Shown one piece after another: positions 50,241 to 59,963 of a DNA stretch of 64,000 nt (position 1 is its first letter; every line of letters begins with the position of its first letter). Both the position numbers and the translations under genes were made by a program. Source of the stretch: Streptomyces sp. McG3. Lineage in GTDB: Bacteria; Actinomycetota; Actinomycetes; Streptomycetales; Streptomycetaceae. Below the pieces are notes generated by a model. The model did not search any database. It was not told the origin of the DNA and saw only the letters and a list, made by a program, of their open reading frames with translations. The stretch is from NCBI RefSeq assembly GCF_018619185.1, contig NZ_JAAXYC010000009.1, positions 1 to 64,000 of the forward strand. Direction: 5' to 3'.

Positions 50241-51593
50241 ATGGTTGACCTGCCTGAAGAAGCGAAGAAGCAGCGGACCAGCGTTGAACTGTTCGCGGGT
50301 GGAGGCGGCCTTGCCATGGCGGTCCACCAAGCAGGCTTCCGCCCGCTCCTGTTCAACGAGTTCAACAACCGCGCCTGCGAGACACTCATCTCGAGTGCGC
50401 GAAAGACCCTCGGTGTCGACGGCTTGAAGCGCACCGAGGAGAAGAAGCCTCAGCCGCCAAAACCGGGGCAGCCCGCCCCCCTCTATCCGGGCGACGTGCG
50501 CGACCTGGACTTCAGCGCCTTCCAGGGCGAGGTCGATGTCCTGGCAGGAGGCCCTCCGTGCCAGCCGTTCAGCGCCGGCGGGGTCGCCAAGGGCGATGAA
50601 GACAAGCGCAACATGTTCCCGGCCATGTTCAAGGCAGTGCAAGAGATGCGGCCGAAGGTGGTTATCTGCGAAAACGTCCGCGGACTCCTGCGGCCGTCTT
50701 TCGTCGACTATTTCCAGTACATCCAGAACGAGCTGAGTCTCCCGTTCGAGAAGCGCGACGATGAGGTCAAGTGGCAGGATCACAACGCTGACCTGACGCG
50801 CATTCTCGATCAACTATCTGACGACGACAGCAACCCGGATCACTACAGAGTCGTGATGGTGCCGGTCAACGCCGCCAGCTATGGCGTCCCGCAGGTACGC
50901 AACCGGGTCGTAATCGTAGCCTTCCGAGCCGACCTCGGCGTGGACGTCGACGGCTTCGAGAAGTACGTGAAAACGGAGAGATTCTCCGAGGCGGCCCTGT
51001 TCCGGTCCATGCGCGACGAGGACGGACCCTACTGGAAGCGCCACCCAACCGTAGAGGACCACGTTCGCGACCGAGTGCGTGCGCGTCTCCCGAAGGTGAT
51101 CAAGGAAGACGACTGCCAGCCGTGGCGCACAATGCGCGACGCCATTCAGGGACACGGCACGGACGTGAAACTCCCGGCACTCCCCCCTGTCGATAGGAAC
51201 CGACTTTCGGAGAAGTTCGACTTCGGTGAAGAGATCGGAGCCGTCGGTCACGTCGGTTGGCCTGGAGCCCGTATCTACAAGGGGCACACCCCGAACGAAC
51301 TCGATCGTCCCGCGAAAACGGTCAAGGCCGGCGTTCACGGCGTGCCAGGCGGCGAGTCCGTGATGCTGCTGGACGAGCGGGTCCGCGACGTCTCAGCACC
51401 GGGTGGTTTTACCTACTTGCACCGCTACATGACCGTGCGCGAGACCGCCCGGGTAATGACGTTCCCGGATGAATGGCATGGCTCAGGCCCTCGAGGCGAG
51501 CAAATGCGGCAGTTGGGCAACGCCGTGCCGGTCGCTCTCGGTGAGTTCTTCGCCAAGGCCGTCTCCGATGCCCTGGCTGCGGCGGGACACTAG
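50241..51593 (+). CDS. dcm: C5-cytosine DNA methyltransferase
   Basis: 450 residues with all key motifs: I VELFAGGGGLAMA near 15, IV GGPPCQPFSAGG near 105 with the catalytic Cys, VI ENVRG near 135, VIII QVRNRVVIVAF near 220 and X QLGNAVPVALG near 420. It methylates cytosine and should protect the site of the divergent Eco29kI-like nuclease. A Vsr-type repair gene follows 4 bp downstream, as expected since 5-methylcytosine deaminates to T. Confidence 0.93.
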   Translation: MVDLPEEAKKQRTSVELFAGGGGLAMAVHQAGFRPLLFNEFNNRACETLISSARKTLGVDGLKRTEEKKPQPPKPGQPAPLYPGDVRDLDFSAFQGEVDVLAGGPPCQPFSAGGVAKGDEDKRNMFPAMFKAVQEMRPKVVICENVRGLLRPSFVDYFQYIQNELSLPFEKRDDEVKWQDHNADLTRILDQLSDDDSNPDHYRVVMVPVNAASYGVPQVRNRVVIVAFRADLGVDVDGFEKYVKTERFSEAALFRSMRDEDGPYWKRHPTVEDHVRDRVRARLPKVIKEDDCQPWRTMRDAIQGHGTDVKLPALPPVDRNRLSEKFDFGEEIGAVGHVGWPGARIYKGHTPNELDRPAKTVKAGVHGVPGGESVMLLDERVRDVSAPGGFTYLHRYMTVRETARVMTFPDEWHGSGPRGEQMRQLGNAVPVALGEFFAKAVSDALAAAGH

Positions 51594-51597
51594 CTTC

Positions 51598-52395
51598 ATG
51601 CCGCAGACAGGGGTCGGGGGGCGCTGGAAGGACAGGCTGCCTCCGGAACGCGCGTATAAGCGTCGAGCTGGCGCGGCCGCGCCAGCAGTTGAGCAAGACC
51701 GCGCCGCCGGCGGTCGCAATCGGCGCAACGTCGACCTGGGTGACGGGCGTCTCGCACGCGCCTCCGTCACACTCCGCCTCTACCGGAGTACACGTCGCGT
51801 TCGCGCATATCTACGGTGGTCACAAAACGGCAAGACTGAGGAGCGCTACGTCTGCGAAGTCGAGTTCGACTCACGCAAGCAGAACCTTGCTGAGGCATGG
51901 CGACAAGCCCGAACAAAGGGGCTCTTGGCGCAAGAGACGCTGCCGCCCGAGTCGACCGCGTCGTCGCTCGAGGTTCGAGCCTCGATGCGCGGCAACCGCG
52001 GCAAGGACACCAAACCAGAACTGCTGCTCCGCAGGCTGCTCCATCGCCGCGGCGTGCGCTACCGGGTCGACGCCCGGCCAATCGCCGACGTCCGGCGGAG
52101 AGCCGACCTCGTGTTCCCCGGCGATCGCATCGCGGTATTCGTGGATGGCTGCTTCTGGCATGGCTGCCCGGACCATTACAGGCCCGCAACGAAGAACGCA
52201 GACTTCTGGCGGGAAAAGATCAACCGCAACAGGGCGAGGGACACTCAGACCAACGACACCCTGACGGCGGCTGGTTGGACAGTCATCCGAGTTTGGGAGC
52301 ACGACGACCTCGCCCGAGCAGCGACCCGAATCGAGAACGCCGTCCGGCGAAAGCGCGGTGCAGCGCATCTCGTCGCTACAGCGGGCGACCATTGA
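51598..52395 (+). CDS. vsr: Very-short-patch repair endonuclease (Vsr)
   Basis: 265 residues; the C-terminal 140 are Vsr: SMRGNRGKDTKPELLLRRLLH, RRADLVFPGDRIAVFVDGCFWHGCP (catalytic Asp and zinc ligands), the KNADFW segment, RNRARD and VIRVWEHDD. It nicks at T:G mismatches left by deaminated 5-methylcytosine. The first 120 residues are an extra Arg-rich domain with a RVRAYLRWSQNGKTEERYVCEVEF beta segment, unusual for Vsr (about 140-150 residues). ATG at 51598 follows the methyltransferase stop closely. Confidence 0.88.
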   Translation: MPQTGVGGRWKDRLPPERAYKRRAGAAAPAVEQDRAAGGRNRRNVDLGDGRLARASVTLRLYRSTRRVRAYLRWSQNGKTEERYVCEVEFDSRKQNLAEAWRQARTKGLLAQETLPPESTASSLEVRASMRGNRGKDTKPELLLRRLLHRRGVRYRVDARPIADVRRRADLVFPGDRIAVFVDGCFWHGCPDHYRPATKNADFWREKINRNRARDTQTNDTLTAAGWTVIRVWEHDDLARAATRIENAVRRKRGAAHLVATAGDH

Positions 52396-52564
52396 TCAGA
52401 TCACTGACAGCCTCTTCTAGACGGCGCAGGACGATCTGGCCATCCCCGTCGCTGTGAGCCAGCAGTGTCTCACCGGGGTCAATCCCAGCCTCGTCCAAGA
52501 CGCTCATGGGCAGGGCAACCGTGCCGTCGGCGCCTACGGTGACTTCGGATGGGCTTCGAATCAT
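52376..52564 (-). CDS. AbrB/MazE/SpoVT-family small DNA-binding protein
   Basis: 62 residues: VTVGADGTVALPMSVLDEAGIDPGETLLA is the swapped-hairpin AbrB fold, followed by an acidic helix EEAVSDLINGRPL. Such proteins are antitoxins or transition-state regulators; no toxin gene is adjacent. Convergent and overlapping with the end of vsr. ATG at 52564 has GGAAG upstream. Confidence 0.72.
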   Translation of the reverse strand: MIRSPSEVTVGADGTVALPMSVLDEAGIDPGETLLAHSDGDGQIVLRRLEEAVSDLINGRPL

Positions 52565-52859
52565 GACGCCAGTCTTCCATGCGTGGTGGAGGAAAGATCA
52601 GGCGCAAAAGCGCACTGCAGCAAGTGAGTCAGCTTGCCACGCGGTCTGAACCGACACGAAGATGACGACTGCGGCCTGGGCCGAGGCGCGGCCGCGGCCG
52701 CTGGTGGAGGTACGACCGCCACCAGCCGGATGGATGCGCGTCATTATCTTCGGCAAGGGCCTCGATGCGCGTGGCAGAGAAAACCCTCCGGTCCCTGCTG
52801 CACAGACAGCATCTACGCCACCACGTCTCTGCGGCTCCCGTGCCGACACTGCGCCGGAC

Positions 52860-53062
52860 GCGGATCTCGTCTCGAGGGCCCGAGTCCCGGTCTTGATGGA
52901 CAGCTGTCATTGGCATGTCCGTCAGCGTCTACGGCCAGCGGCGAACGTCAGGAATTTTGGCGAGACACGACCATCGCGAACGGAATCCCGGACGCCGAGC
53001 GGCGGAAACATCCCGCGGTTCTGGGAACACGAAAATCTGAGGCTGCCGCGGAACGCGCCGTG
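52860..53062 (+). pseudogene. Decayed second vsr fragment
   Basis: In two neighbouring frames this region resembles the Vsr core: DSCHWH, a QEFWRD segment and RFWEHENL lie in the same order and spacing as CFWHGC, ADFWRE and RVWEHD in the intact gene. Frame changes and loss of the start make it a relic. The rest of 52565-53346 has no gene that can be supported. Confidence 0.5.
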
Positions 53063-53346
53063 AAACTGGACGACCAAGGAAACCGCGCGCTATGACGGCC
53101 ACATCTGTTTTCCTCACCACCATCTGTGACTAAATCATCCCTGTTCGCGTGGGTTCAACACCTTCCTCCCCGTCCCGGTAGCCACACAGTTCGCCGGGGT
53201 TCGCAAACTCCGGCCAGATTGTCGGTGGGCCCCTCTAACCTCGGGATCGGACGTTCGGCTCATGAGGGTCGGGCGGCTTCGCCGTACCCAGACACGCCGC
53301 AGCCGCCGCGACAGCGTCCCGATTCCGCCAGGAGGGTCCCACCAGA

Positions 53347-55689
53347 GTGAAAATCACCCCTTCCGCCCGCGTACTGAGCATGCTGGGCGAGATCGATTTC
53401 GATGAGTGGCAGTGCGTGGCCGAGCTCGTCGACAACCCCTTCGACGACTTCCTCGACATCCTTCGCTCGGGGACGGAATGGCCGGACGGCTTCACCGTCA
53501 GCGTGACCCTGCCATCGTCCGCGAAAGGGGTCTTGGAGGTCCGTGATACCGGGCGGGGCATGTCGTACGACCGGCTGGCGCGTGCGGTGCGAGCCGGTTG
53601 GTCCGGGAACGACAAGCACGACAAGCTCGGCCTGTTCGGTATGGGCTTCAACATCTCGACTGCCCGCCTCGGCAGGCGCACCCGCATCCTTACAACGCGA
53701 GCTGGCGACACGGAATGGATCGGCGTCGAGATCGACCTCGACCAGATCAAGGATGACTTCGAAGCGAAGGACATCACTGAGTCGAAGAGCGACCCGTCTC
53801 ATCACGGCACGCGGATCATCGTCGACCGTCTGCAGCCGACGCGTGCCGAGTGGCTGCGTCGCAATGGCGCCTCGCTCCGCAACACTCTGGGCTCGGTGTA
53901 CTCATGGATCCTGACCGAGCGGCCCTTCGAACTCTACGTCGGCGGAACCCGGGTCAAGCCAGTCCGCCACTGCCGCTGGGGCGACGACCGTTACGTGCTC
54001 TACAACGGCAAGGAACAGATCCCCGCCTACATCCCCATCGACGCGAAGCTCCAGGACGGGACCGCCTGCCAGGACTGCGGGGAGTGGCAGATTGGTGTGG
54101 GTGAGGTCTGCTCGGTCTGCGGCAGCGGCAACCTGACGGTGCGCGAACGCCGGATCCACGGCTGGCTTGGCGTCCAGCGCTATCTCGACAAGACCGAGTA
54201 CGGGATCGACTTCCTGCGTAATGGCCGGAAGATCCTTCGCTGGGACAAGCGGGTCTTCACCTGGAACAACCCCCACGGGCGCGAGGGCGAGGAGGAGGAG
54301 CCTGAGTATCCGGTCGAACTCGCCCACCAAGGCGGCCGCCTTATCGGCGAGATCCACCTTGACCACGTCCCCGTCATGTACCAGAAGGACGCTTTCGAGT
54401 ACGGGGACCCCAGCTGGCTCGCAGCTGTAGAGCTGCTGCGCGGCGTGGCGCCACTGCAGCCAAAGCGCGCACCGGCCTACCCGGAGAACGAGAGTCCACT
54501 GGCCCTGCTGTTCAAGGGCTTTCGCCGCAACGACGCGGGCCTGCGCTGTCTCGTTCCGGGCGACGGCCAGAAGCCGGTCCATACAGATACCCGGAACTGG
54601 GGTCGGAAGTTCCAGGCCGGCGCCGCCGAGTTCCAGTCCGACGAACACTGGTGGCAGGCGGTTCTGCGGCACGAGGAAATCAAGAAGCGAGGCAAGGAAG
54701 CCAAGACGGCGGCCAGTGTGCCGGCCCAGCCCGACGAGCAGGCCGTCAAAGACGCGCTTGGCTTCCCGATCGACATGCCTACCTCCGGCACGGCTGTCGG
54801 GCCGGTGGGTGCGCCCACCACCTTCAGCACCACTGCTGTGGCGGTGAAGGAGGAGAAGGAGACCCGCAGCGAGCGCCTGGCCCGTTACGAGAGTGCGGCG
54901 TCGCCGCACTCCTACCTGAGCCGGCCGTTCGGCCACCCCGAACTCGGTTACGTGAAAGTCCGGACCCTTCTGCTGAAGCCGGGCGATCCGCTCCTCGACG
55001 ACCGTGGGCTGTCCGTCCCGGTCCTCCTCGACCAGCGATCGGGCAACGAGGTCACCGCCCTCGTCGATCCCGAGCACTCCGCATTCAGGCGGTTCGGCAC
55101 GGACTACGCCGATCTCCTCCTGGTCGAACTGGCCGCTGTCCTGAAAGTTCGGGCGCGCTCTGACTGGAGCCCGTCCCAGCTCGTCGCCGCGATCCGCGCC
55201 GAGTCCCTGCAAGACAGCGTGCTCGACGGCACCACGGTTGGCGCGGAGGGCCGTGATCTCCTCACGGAGATCCGTGCGCGTGTGGCCGAGGCCATCGACC
55301 GGAACGACATCGATTGCCCTACCTCCTACGATCACCTCTCCGACGAAGAGAAGGTCGCGACCGAGGAGGCGATGATCGCCGCCGGACGCGTCGGCCTCGT
55401 CGGCCGTCTCGGTCGGGACTCCGGTTTTGTCCACCACATGCCCGCCTTGGCCTTGGTCCGGCTCGTCCAGGCAATGCCGCAGTCGTTCATGGACGGTGCC
55501 GTCTTCCGTGGCCCGTACGCTGGGGTGTCGTCGCCGTCCGGGAAGGCGCTGAGTCTGGCCCGGGTCACGGGCTGCCTCGCGGACGTGGCGACGCTCGGCA
55601 CGTTCGCGGGCGGGGCGACCACTCAGCAGCTGCGGCGGGGCCGCCTAAGCATCGCCTTGCTGCGCGACGAACTGGCGGGCGAAGGGTGA
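53347..55689 (+). CDS. GHKL (MORC/MutL-like) ATPase with zinc ribbon
   Basis: 780 residues. Bergerat ATP site: N-box ELVDNPFDD (26-34), G1 DTGRGMS near 67, G2 GLFGMGFN near 95. A zinc ribbon CQDCGEW...CSVCGSG lies near 240-260 and a charged helical region (HEEIKKRGKEAKTAA) near 440. Bacterial GHKL ATPases of this kind accompany helicases, nucleases and methylases in predicted restriction-like systems. GTG at 53347 has AGGAGGG upstream. It starts a six-gene operon whose next start overlaps its stop. Confidence 0.85.
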   Translation: MKITPSARVLSMLGEIDFDEWQCVAELVDNPFDDFLDILRSGTEWPDGFTVSVTLPSSAKGVLEVRDTGRGMSYDRLARAVRAGWSGNDKHDKLGLFGMGFNISTARLGRRTRILTTRAGDTEWIGVEIDLDQIKDDFEAKDITESKSDPSHHGTRIIVDRLQPTRAEWLRRNGASLRNTLGSVYSWILTERPFELYVGGTRVKPVRHCRWGDDRYVLYNGKEQIPAYIPIDAKLQDGTACQDCGEWQIGVGEVCSVCGSGNLTVRERRIHGWLGVQRYLDKTEYGIDFLRNGRKILRWDKRVFTWNNPHGREGEEEEPEYPVELAHQGGRLIGEIHLDHVPVMYQKDAFEYGDPSWLAAVELLRGVAPLQPKRAPAYPENESPLALLFKGFRRNDAGLRCLVPGDGQKPVHTDTRNWGRKFQAGAAEFQSDEHWWQAVLRHEEIKKRGKEAKTAASVPAQPDEQAVKDALGFPIDMPTSGTAVGPVGAPTTFSTTAVAVKEEKETRSERLARYESAASPHSYLSRPFGHPELGYVKVRTLLLKPGDPLLDDRGLSVPVLLDQRSGNEVTALVDPEHSAFRRFGTDYADLLLVELAAVLKVRARSDWSPSQLVAAIRAESLQDSVLDGTTVGAEGRDLLTEIRARVAEAIDRNDIDCPTSYDHLSDEEKVATEEAMIAAGRVGLVGRLGRDSGFVHHMPALALVRLVQAMPQSFMDGAVFRGPYAGVSSPSGKALSLARVTGCLADVATLGTFAGGATTQQLRRGRLSIALLRDELAGEG

Positions 55690-57350
55690 GCGCCGCATTC
55701 CTGGCGGCCGCCGAACTGCGCGACGGCGGCCCGGAGGGACTGACCAAGGCGCTCGAACGGACCCTGTGGCATCTCGGCTTCCAGGACGTCCGCGTGATCG
55801 ACGGCGCTCACGACCATGGCGCCGACCTGCTCGCGGTCCGCACCCGCGAGCAGTGGGTGTTCCAGAGCAAGTGGAAGGCGCACGGCCCGGCCGACCACGC
55901 GGGCGTCGACGACCTCGAACGCGCGCGCACCCACTACCGGGCTGACAAGGCCGTGTTGGTGACCAACACGGACATCACCGCTTCGGCCAAGGCGCGGCGC
56001 CAGGCGCTGGCGGACATCGGTATCGACATCGCCCTTTGGCACGGGGCCACCCTGGACGCGATCGGTCAGAGGATGCCCGATCGCGTGCCCGCTCCCTACT
56101 CCCTGCGGCCATACCAGGAACAGGCCGTGACCGCGATCGAGCGGGACCTCGACACTGAGGGAACGGCGATGCTGATCCTGGCGACAGGACTGGGAAAGAC
56201 AGTCGTCGGCGGCGAGGTCATCGGGAACTTGCTGGCGTCGCGGCCGAACGCGCGCGTCCTGGTCGTCGCTCACATGCGCGACCTGGTCGGACAGCTGGAG
56301 AAGGCATTGTGGCGGCACCTGCCAAAGAGTGTTCCCACCCGTCTCCTGACCGGCGAGAGCAAGCCCCGGGACCTCAACGGCGTCGTAGTGGCGACGGTCG
56401 AGTCGGCGCTGGCCGCTGTACGCGTGGGATACAAACCCGACCTCATCATGATCGACGAGACCCATCACGTGGCCGAGACCGGCAGGTTTGCGGAGCTCCT
56501 CGATCTGTGCGGGACTGCGGGGCAATTTGGAGTCACCGCCACTCCTTGGCGTGGCGACAAGTTCGATATCACGGCTCGCTTCGGCCCCCCCAGCTTCAAG
56601 ATGGGCATTGCCGAGGGCATGGCGGCGGGCTACCTGTCAGCCGTCGATTACAAGCTGTACGCGGATGGCGTGGACTGGGACGCCGTCCAGGACACTAGCC
56701 GTCACGGCTACTCCATCAAGGATTTGAACCGTCGATTGTTCCTTCCCCAGCGGGACGAGGAGATCGTCGAGCACCTGCGGACGGCCTGGCGAGAGACCGC
56801 CGAGCCCCGCGCCATCTTGTTCTGTCAGACCATCGAGCACGCCGAGCACATGGCCGGCCTCCTCGCCGTCTCGGACCCGGCGTGGGCCAACGCCTCCCAC
56901 CTGCACAGCGGTCTGCCGAAGCGTCACCGTGACGTCCTGCTCAACGAGTTCCGCCTCGGCCGCGTCCCAGTGATCACCTGTGTCGACGTGTTCAACGAAG
57001 GCGTCGACGTGCCCGACGTGAACCTGATCGCCTTCCTACGCGTCACCCACAGCCGAAGGATCTTCGTGCAGCAGCTCGGCCGGGGGCTGCGTCTGAGCCC
57101 CGGCAAGAAGGCTCTGAAGGTCCTCGACTTCGTGACCGACATCCGTCGCGCCGCGGCGGTACTGAACCTGCGCCGGACGCTAGAGGCCGAGGAGACCGAG
57201 CATCTGGAACTCCCGCGCGTATCCCGGATCGAGTTCCAAGACGAGACGGTCGGCTCATTGATGGACATGTGGATCCAAGACGCCGCCGACCTCGAGACCG
57301 CAGCGGACGAGGTCCGCCTCCAGTTCCCCCTGCCGAAAGGAATTCTGTGA
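55686..57350 (+). CDS. Mrr-like nuclease fused to SF2 helicase
   Basis: 554 residues. N-terminal restriction-endonuclease-like domain (about 1-120): LWHLGFQDVRVIDGAHDHGADLLAV and WVFQSKWK give the D...QxK catalytic set. A DEAD/H helicase follows with Q-like RPYQEQAV, Walker A ATGLGKTVV near 170, DETH in IMIDETHHV near 255, TATPWRGD and the arginine-finger motif QQLGRGLRLS near 465. It should translocate on and cleave foreign DNA with the GHKL ATPase. GTG at 55686 overlaps the previous stop; its own stop overlaps the next start. Confidence 0.88.
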   Translation: MSAAFLAAAELRDGGPEGLTKALERTLWHLGFQDVRVIDGAHDHGADLLAVRTREQWVFQSKWKAHGPADHAGVDDLERARTHYRADKAVLVTNTDITASAKARRQALADIGIDIALWHGATLDAIGQRMPDRVPAPYSLRPYQEQAVTAIERDLDTEGTAMLILATGLGKTVVGGEVIGNLLASRPNARVLVVAHMRDLVGQLEKALWRHLPKSVPTRLLTGESKPRDLNGVVVATVESALAAVRVGYKPDLIMIDETHHVAETGRFAELLDLCGTAGQFGVTATPWRGDKFDITARFGPPSFKMGIAEGMAAGYLSAVDYKLYADGVDWDAVQDTSRHGYSIKDLNRRLFLPQRDEEIVEHLRTAWRETAEPRAILFCQTIEHAEHMAGLLAVSDPAWANASHLHSGLPKRHRDVLLNEFRLGRVPVITCVDVFNEGVDVPDVNLIAFLRVTHSRRIFVQQLGRGLRLSPGKKALKVLDFVTDIRRAAAVLNLRRTLEAEETEHLELPRVSRIEFQDETVGSLMDMWIQDAADLETAADEVRLQFPLPKGIL

Positions 57351-57946
57351 CCGACTACAAGATCCCGCCCGCCGTCGAGAAGGCCGTGGTCACACGGATC
57401 TACACCCAGGCCGACGAGGCACGGTGGCCACACCTCCAGGACGCGGACCGCACCCGCCTCTATCGGGAGTGGACGGAGGACCCGGAGATCGGCGGCCGTC
57501 TCCTCAACTTCGTGGAACAGCGGGCGAACATCCGCCCGTGGCTGAAGGACTGCCCGATGAAGGAGTACGAGCGGGCACGACGAGGAGAGGGCAAGTACGC
57601 CAAGTACGTGTCGCGTCCAGCCGCGACGCTTGAGCAGATGGTTGCAGTAACCCTCGGCCCTGATTGGGAGGTCATCCCGGGGACCATCCAACAGAAGCCG
57701 ATGCGAACCAAGATCCGCGAGGTGGGCACAGAGGACGAGGAGCGGCACTTCGTGGCCGGCACGGCGGCGAATCTCAAGCACCTCGTGTGGCCTGCGGTGC
57801 TCGACCGGTCCAACGGGGAGACCTGGCCCTGGACGATCTGCGTCGTCGATCCGTTCCGCGCCCCTGTGCCGCCCGAGAAGAAGGAAGAACACCGGCGCGT
57901 AGCCGAGTTCCTCGGCGTGCGGGTCGTCTATTTCAACGAGATGTAG
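57347..57946 (+). CDS. Unknown protein of the GHKL-helicase operon
   Basis: 199 residues, not recognised. Charged N-terminal half (KAVVTRIYTQADEARWPHLQDADRT, YREWTEDPEIGGRLLNFVEQRANIRPWLKDC), then LEQMVAVTLGPDWEVIPGTIQQK and a C-terminal strand WTICVVDPFRAPVPPEKKEEHRRVAEFLGVRVVYF. The alternating D, E and K residues in the last 60 could hide a nuclease fold, but no canonical motif is visible. GTG at 57347 has AAAGGA upstream and overlaps the helicase stop. Confidence 0.7.
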   Translation: MTDYKIPPAVEKAVVTRIYTQADEARWPHLQDADRTRLYREWTEDPEIGGRLLNFVEQRANIRPWLKDCPMKEYERARRGEGKYAKYVSRPAATLEQMVAVTLGPDWEVIPGTIQQKPMRTKIREVGTEDEERHFVAGTAANLKHLVWPAVLDRSNGETWPWTICVVDPFRAPVPPEKKEEHRRVAEFLGVRVVYFNEM

Positions 57947-57954
57947 GGGGACCG

Positions 57955-59307
57955 ATGGGGGACGAGTGGCCTATGGGCGAGTGGCTTGTCAGGGCGTGGG
58001 AAACCGGGGTCGTCGACGAGCGTGAGCGGACGGTCATTACGGGCCGGGCCGAAGGGCGAACGCTGGACATGATCGGAGCAACGCTCGGGCTGACCCGCGA
58101 GCGCGCGCGTCAGATCCAGAACCAGGCGCGGAGGCGGCTCTCGGAGATGGCGGACATCGTCCAGGACGGTTGGCGGGAGACAACCCACGCTGCGGGCACG
58201 GGGCCGGCCACCCCGCGAGCAGCCTTCGCCGCCGCGCTTGGGGTCGTCGACCACGTGGCGCTGGAGGAGCTGCTAGCCGCAGCGGGGCTGGACGTGCCTC
58301 GCACGTGGGCGGGACCCTTGCGCGGCTGGTGGAGTGCAGACCCCGGCGCGCTGGACGGCGCGCTGCGCCGTCTCGTCGACACCGCTCCCTTCTGCGGCGA
58401 CGACCTCGGCCGGGCGGCCTCCGAAGCTGGACTGCCCGCAGGTCTCCCCCTGGCCTGGCTCCTGAGCCACTCCGAGTCGCGGCTCGCCCTGAGCTCCGAC
58501 AGGCACTGGGTGCGCCGCAAAGCGCGGGGACGCGACGCCGCGTACCTGTGGCTGCTGGAGGCCGGGCGCCCGTGTCGGGCCGACGAGCTGCTCACCCCGA
58601 TGGCCGCGACGACCGTCGCGGCCGTGCGGGAGGCGCTGCGCCGTGATGACCGGTTCCGGCAGATCCGCCCCGAGAGCACCTGGGCCCTGGCCGAGTGGAC
58701 GCATCTGCAAGCGTCCACGTACGCCACTGCGGTGGAGGCGATGATCGCGGTAGTCACCGAGTCGGGCCCTCTATCGCGTGCACGGCTCTTCGCCAGGGTG
58801 ACAGAGCTGTACCCGGTTACCCCGTGGCGCCTGAAGCAGTGCCTGCTCAGTAACCAGCTCGGTGAGACCTCTGACGGCCTCGTCGACCTCGTCTCCCGCG
58901 GTGCCCGCCCCTTCGAGGAAGAGGAACCCACCCGACCGGACACAATGGCCGTTGAAGGCGAGGTCCTCGGTGTGCGGATCCCCGTGAACCGGGACATCTT
59001 GCGCGGCAGCGGCGTCAACGTGCACACCTGGCTGACTTGGCGGCTCGGGCTGCGACAGGCCCCGACGAGCCGCACGTTCACGACGCCCGGCGACCACTCG
59101 CCGCTCGTCGTCCGCCGCCGCACCGGCAGCGCCCAGCTCTCCAGCCTCCGCCGCCACGCGCTCGAACTCAAGGTCGTCGATGGCTGCGTACTTGCCGTCC
59201 TCCTCCGCCTCGACGACGGCACCGCACGCGTCGGACACGGCTGCGCGCCGGACACCTGCCCGGCACGGAAGAAACAGGCAGCGACGCCGTCGACGTCGAA
59301 CGTCTGA
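57955..59307 (+). CDS. Sigma-70 region-4-like HTH protein of the defence operon
   Basis: 450 residues. The N-terminal HTH (ERERTVITGRAEGRTLDMIGATLGLTRERARQIQNQARRRL, about 22-60) is a clear sigma-70 region 4 type. The middle has repeated winged-helix-like segments (AYLWLLEAGRPCRADELLTPMAATTVAAVREALRRDDRFRQI) as in DNA-binding recruiters. No sigma region 2 is present, so it is not a complete sigma factor; it more likely binds DNA for the system or controls it. ATG at 57955 is 8 bp after the previous stop with AGGGGGA upstream. Confidence 0.75.
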   Translation: MGDEWPMGEWLVRAWETGVVDERERTVITGRAEGRTLDMIGATLGLTRERARQIQNQARRRLSEMADIVQDGWRETTHAAGTGPATPRAAFAAALGVVDHVALEELLAAAGLDVPRTWAGPLRGWWSADPGALDGALRRLVDTAPFCGDDLGRAASEAGLPAGLPLAWLLSHSESRLALSSDRHWVRRKARGRDAAYLWLLEAGRPCRADELLTPMAATTVAAVREALRRDDRFRQIRPESTWALAEWTHLQASTYATAVEAMIAVVTESGPLSRARLFARVTELYPVTPWRLKQCLLSNQLGETSDGLVDLVSRGARPFEEEEPTRPDTMAVEGEVLGVRIPVNRDILRGSGVNVHTWLTWRLGLRQAPTSRTFTTPGDHSPLVVRRRTGSAQLSSLRRHALELKVVDGCVLAVLLRLDDGTARVGHGCAPDTCPARKKQAATPSTSNV

Positions 59308-59402
59308 TGCGCCGATGACCGCACCCCCGCGAAGTGGCAAAGCGCCAGAAGGGTCATAGACCGAGCAGTTGCCCCAAAGCGGCTCTCAATGACGAGGGAA
59401 AC

Positions 59403-59963
59403 ATGAATCAACTCGAACTGCGCGGCGTAGAGCACCAGCTCCGCGAAGCGCTACAAGACACTGCCCTGAGTTGGGTGCTCGACGATGTCGACGCGGCAAT
59501 CGCCGCAGGAGTGCCCGAGGAGAAGATCCTCCGCCGACGCCAGCAGCGCCGCGGTGATGACTCCCCTGCCGCGAGCCCGGCCGCAGCAGCAGCTCGATAC
59601 GAGGTCGTGGACCGCAGCGTGCTCGGCCTCGGCGAGTACGAGGCATCGCGCAAGCGGGGGACGCTGGTCATCGCCACGCGATCCATGACGGATGAGGAGC
59701 GCGTCCAGCTCCTCCTGGATGCCGTGAGGCGAGTTCTCGTTGAACTGCCTGAAATTGAACTGGAGGTGCTGAAGACGCTCCGGACCGAGCCCGAGGGTGA
59801 CACTGGCAGCCGGAGCATCGGCGAAGCGGTCGTGTTCGAGCCGGACGAAAGCGCTCGATCGCGACGTAGTCGAACAGATTTTCAGGGAAATCGGATGCCG
59901 ACAGAACGACGTATCCACGTCAGCCAACTGCTCGCCGACGTGACGAGGGAGCTTGTCAGGTGA
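59403..59963 (+). CDS. Unknown protein of the GHKL-helicase operon
   Basis: 186 residues, not recognised. A helical N-terminus (VEHQLREALQDTALSWVLDDVDAAI), an Ala/Pro-rich linker and a second half GTLVIATRSMTDEERVQLLLDAVRRVLVELPEIELEVLKTL. The stop overlaps the next start by 4 bp, so the pair is coupled. ATG at 59403 follows GAGGG. Confidence 0.65.
   Translation: MNQLELRGVEHQLREALQDTALSWVLDDVDAAIAAGVPEEKILRRRQQRRGDDSPAASPAAAAARYEVVDRSVLGLGEYEASRKRGTLVIATRSMTDEERVQLLLDAVRRVLVELPEIELEVLKTLRTEPEGDTGSRSIGEAVVFEPDESARSRRSRTDFQGNRMPTERRIHVSQLLADVTRELVR

Noticed and set aside
53902-55437. 511-residue frame opposite the GHKL ATPase
   Set aside because: No domain, no ribosome site, and it lies fully over the GHKL coding sequence.
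57955-59307. Complete sigma factor
   Set aside because: Only region 4 is recognisable; there is no region 2.
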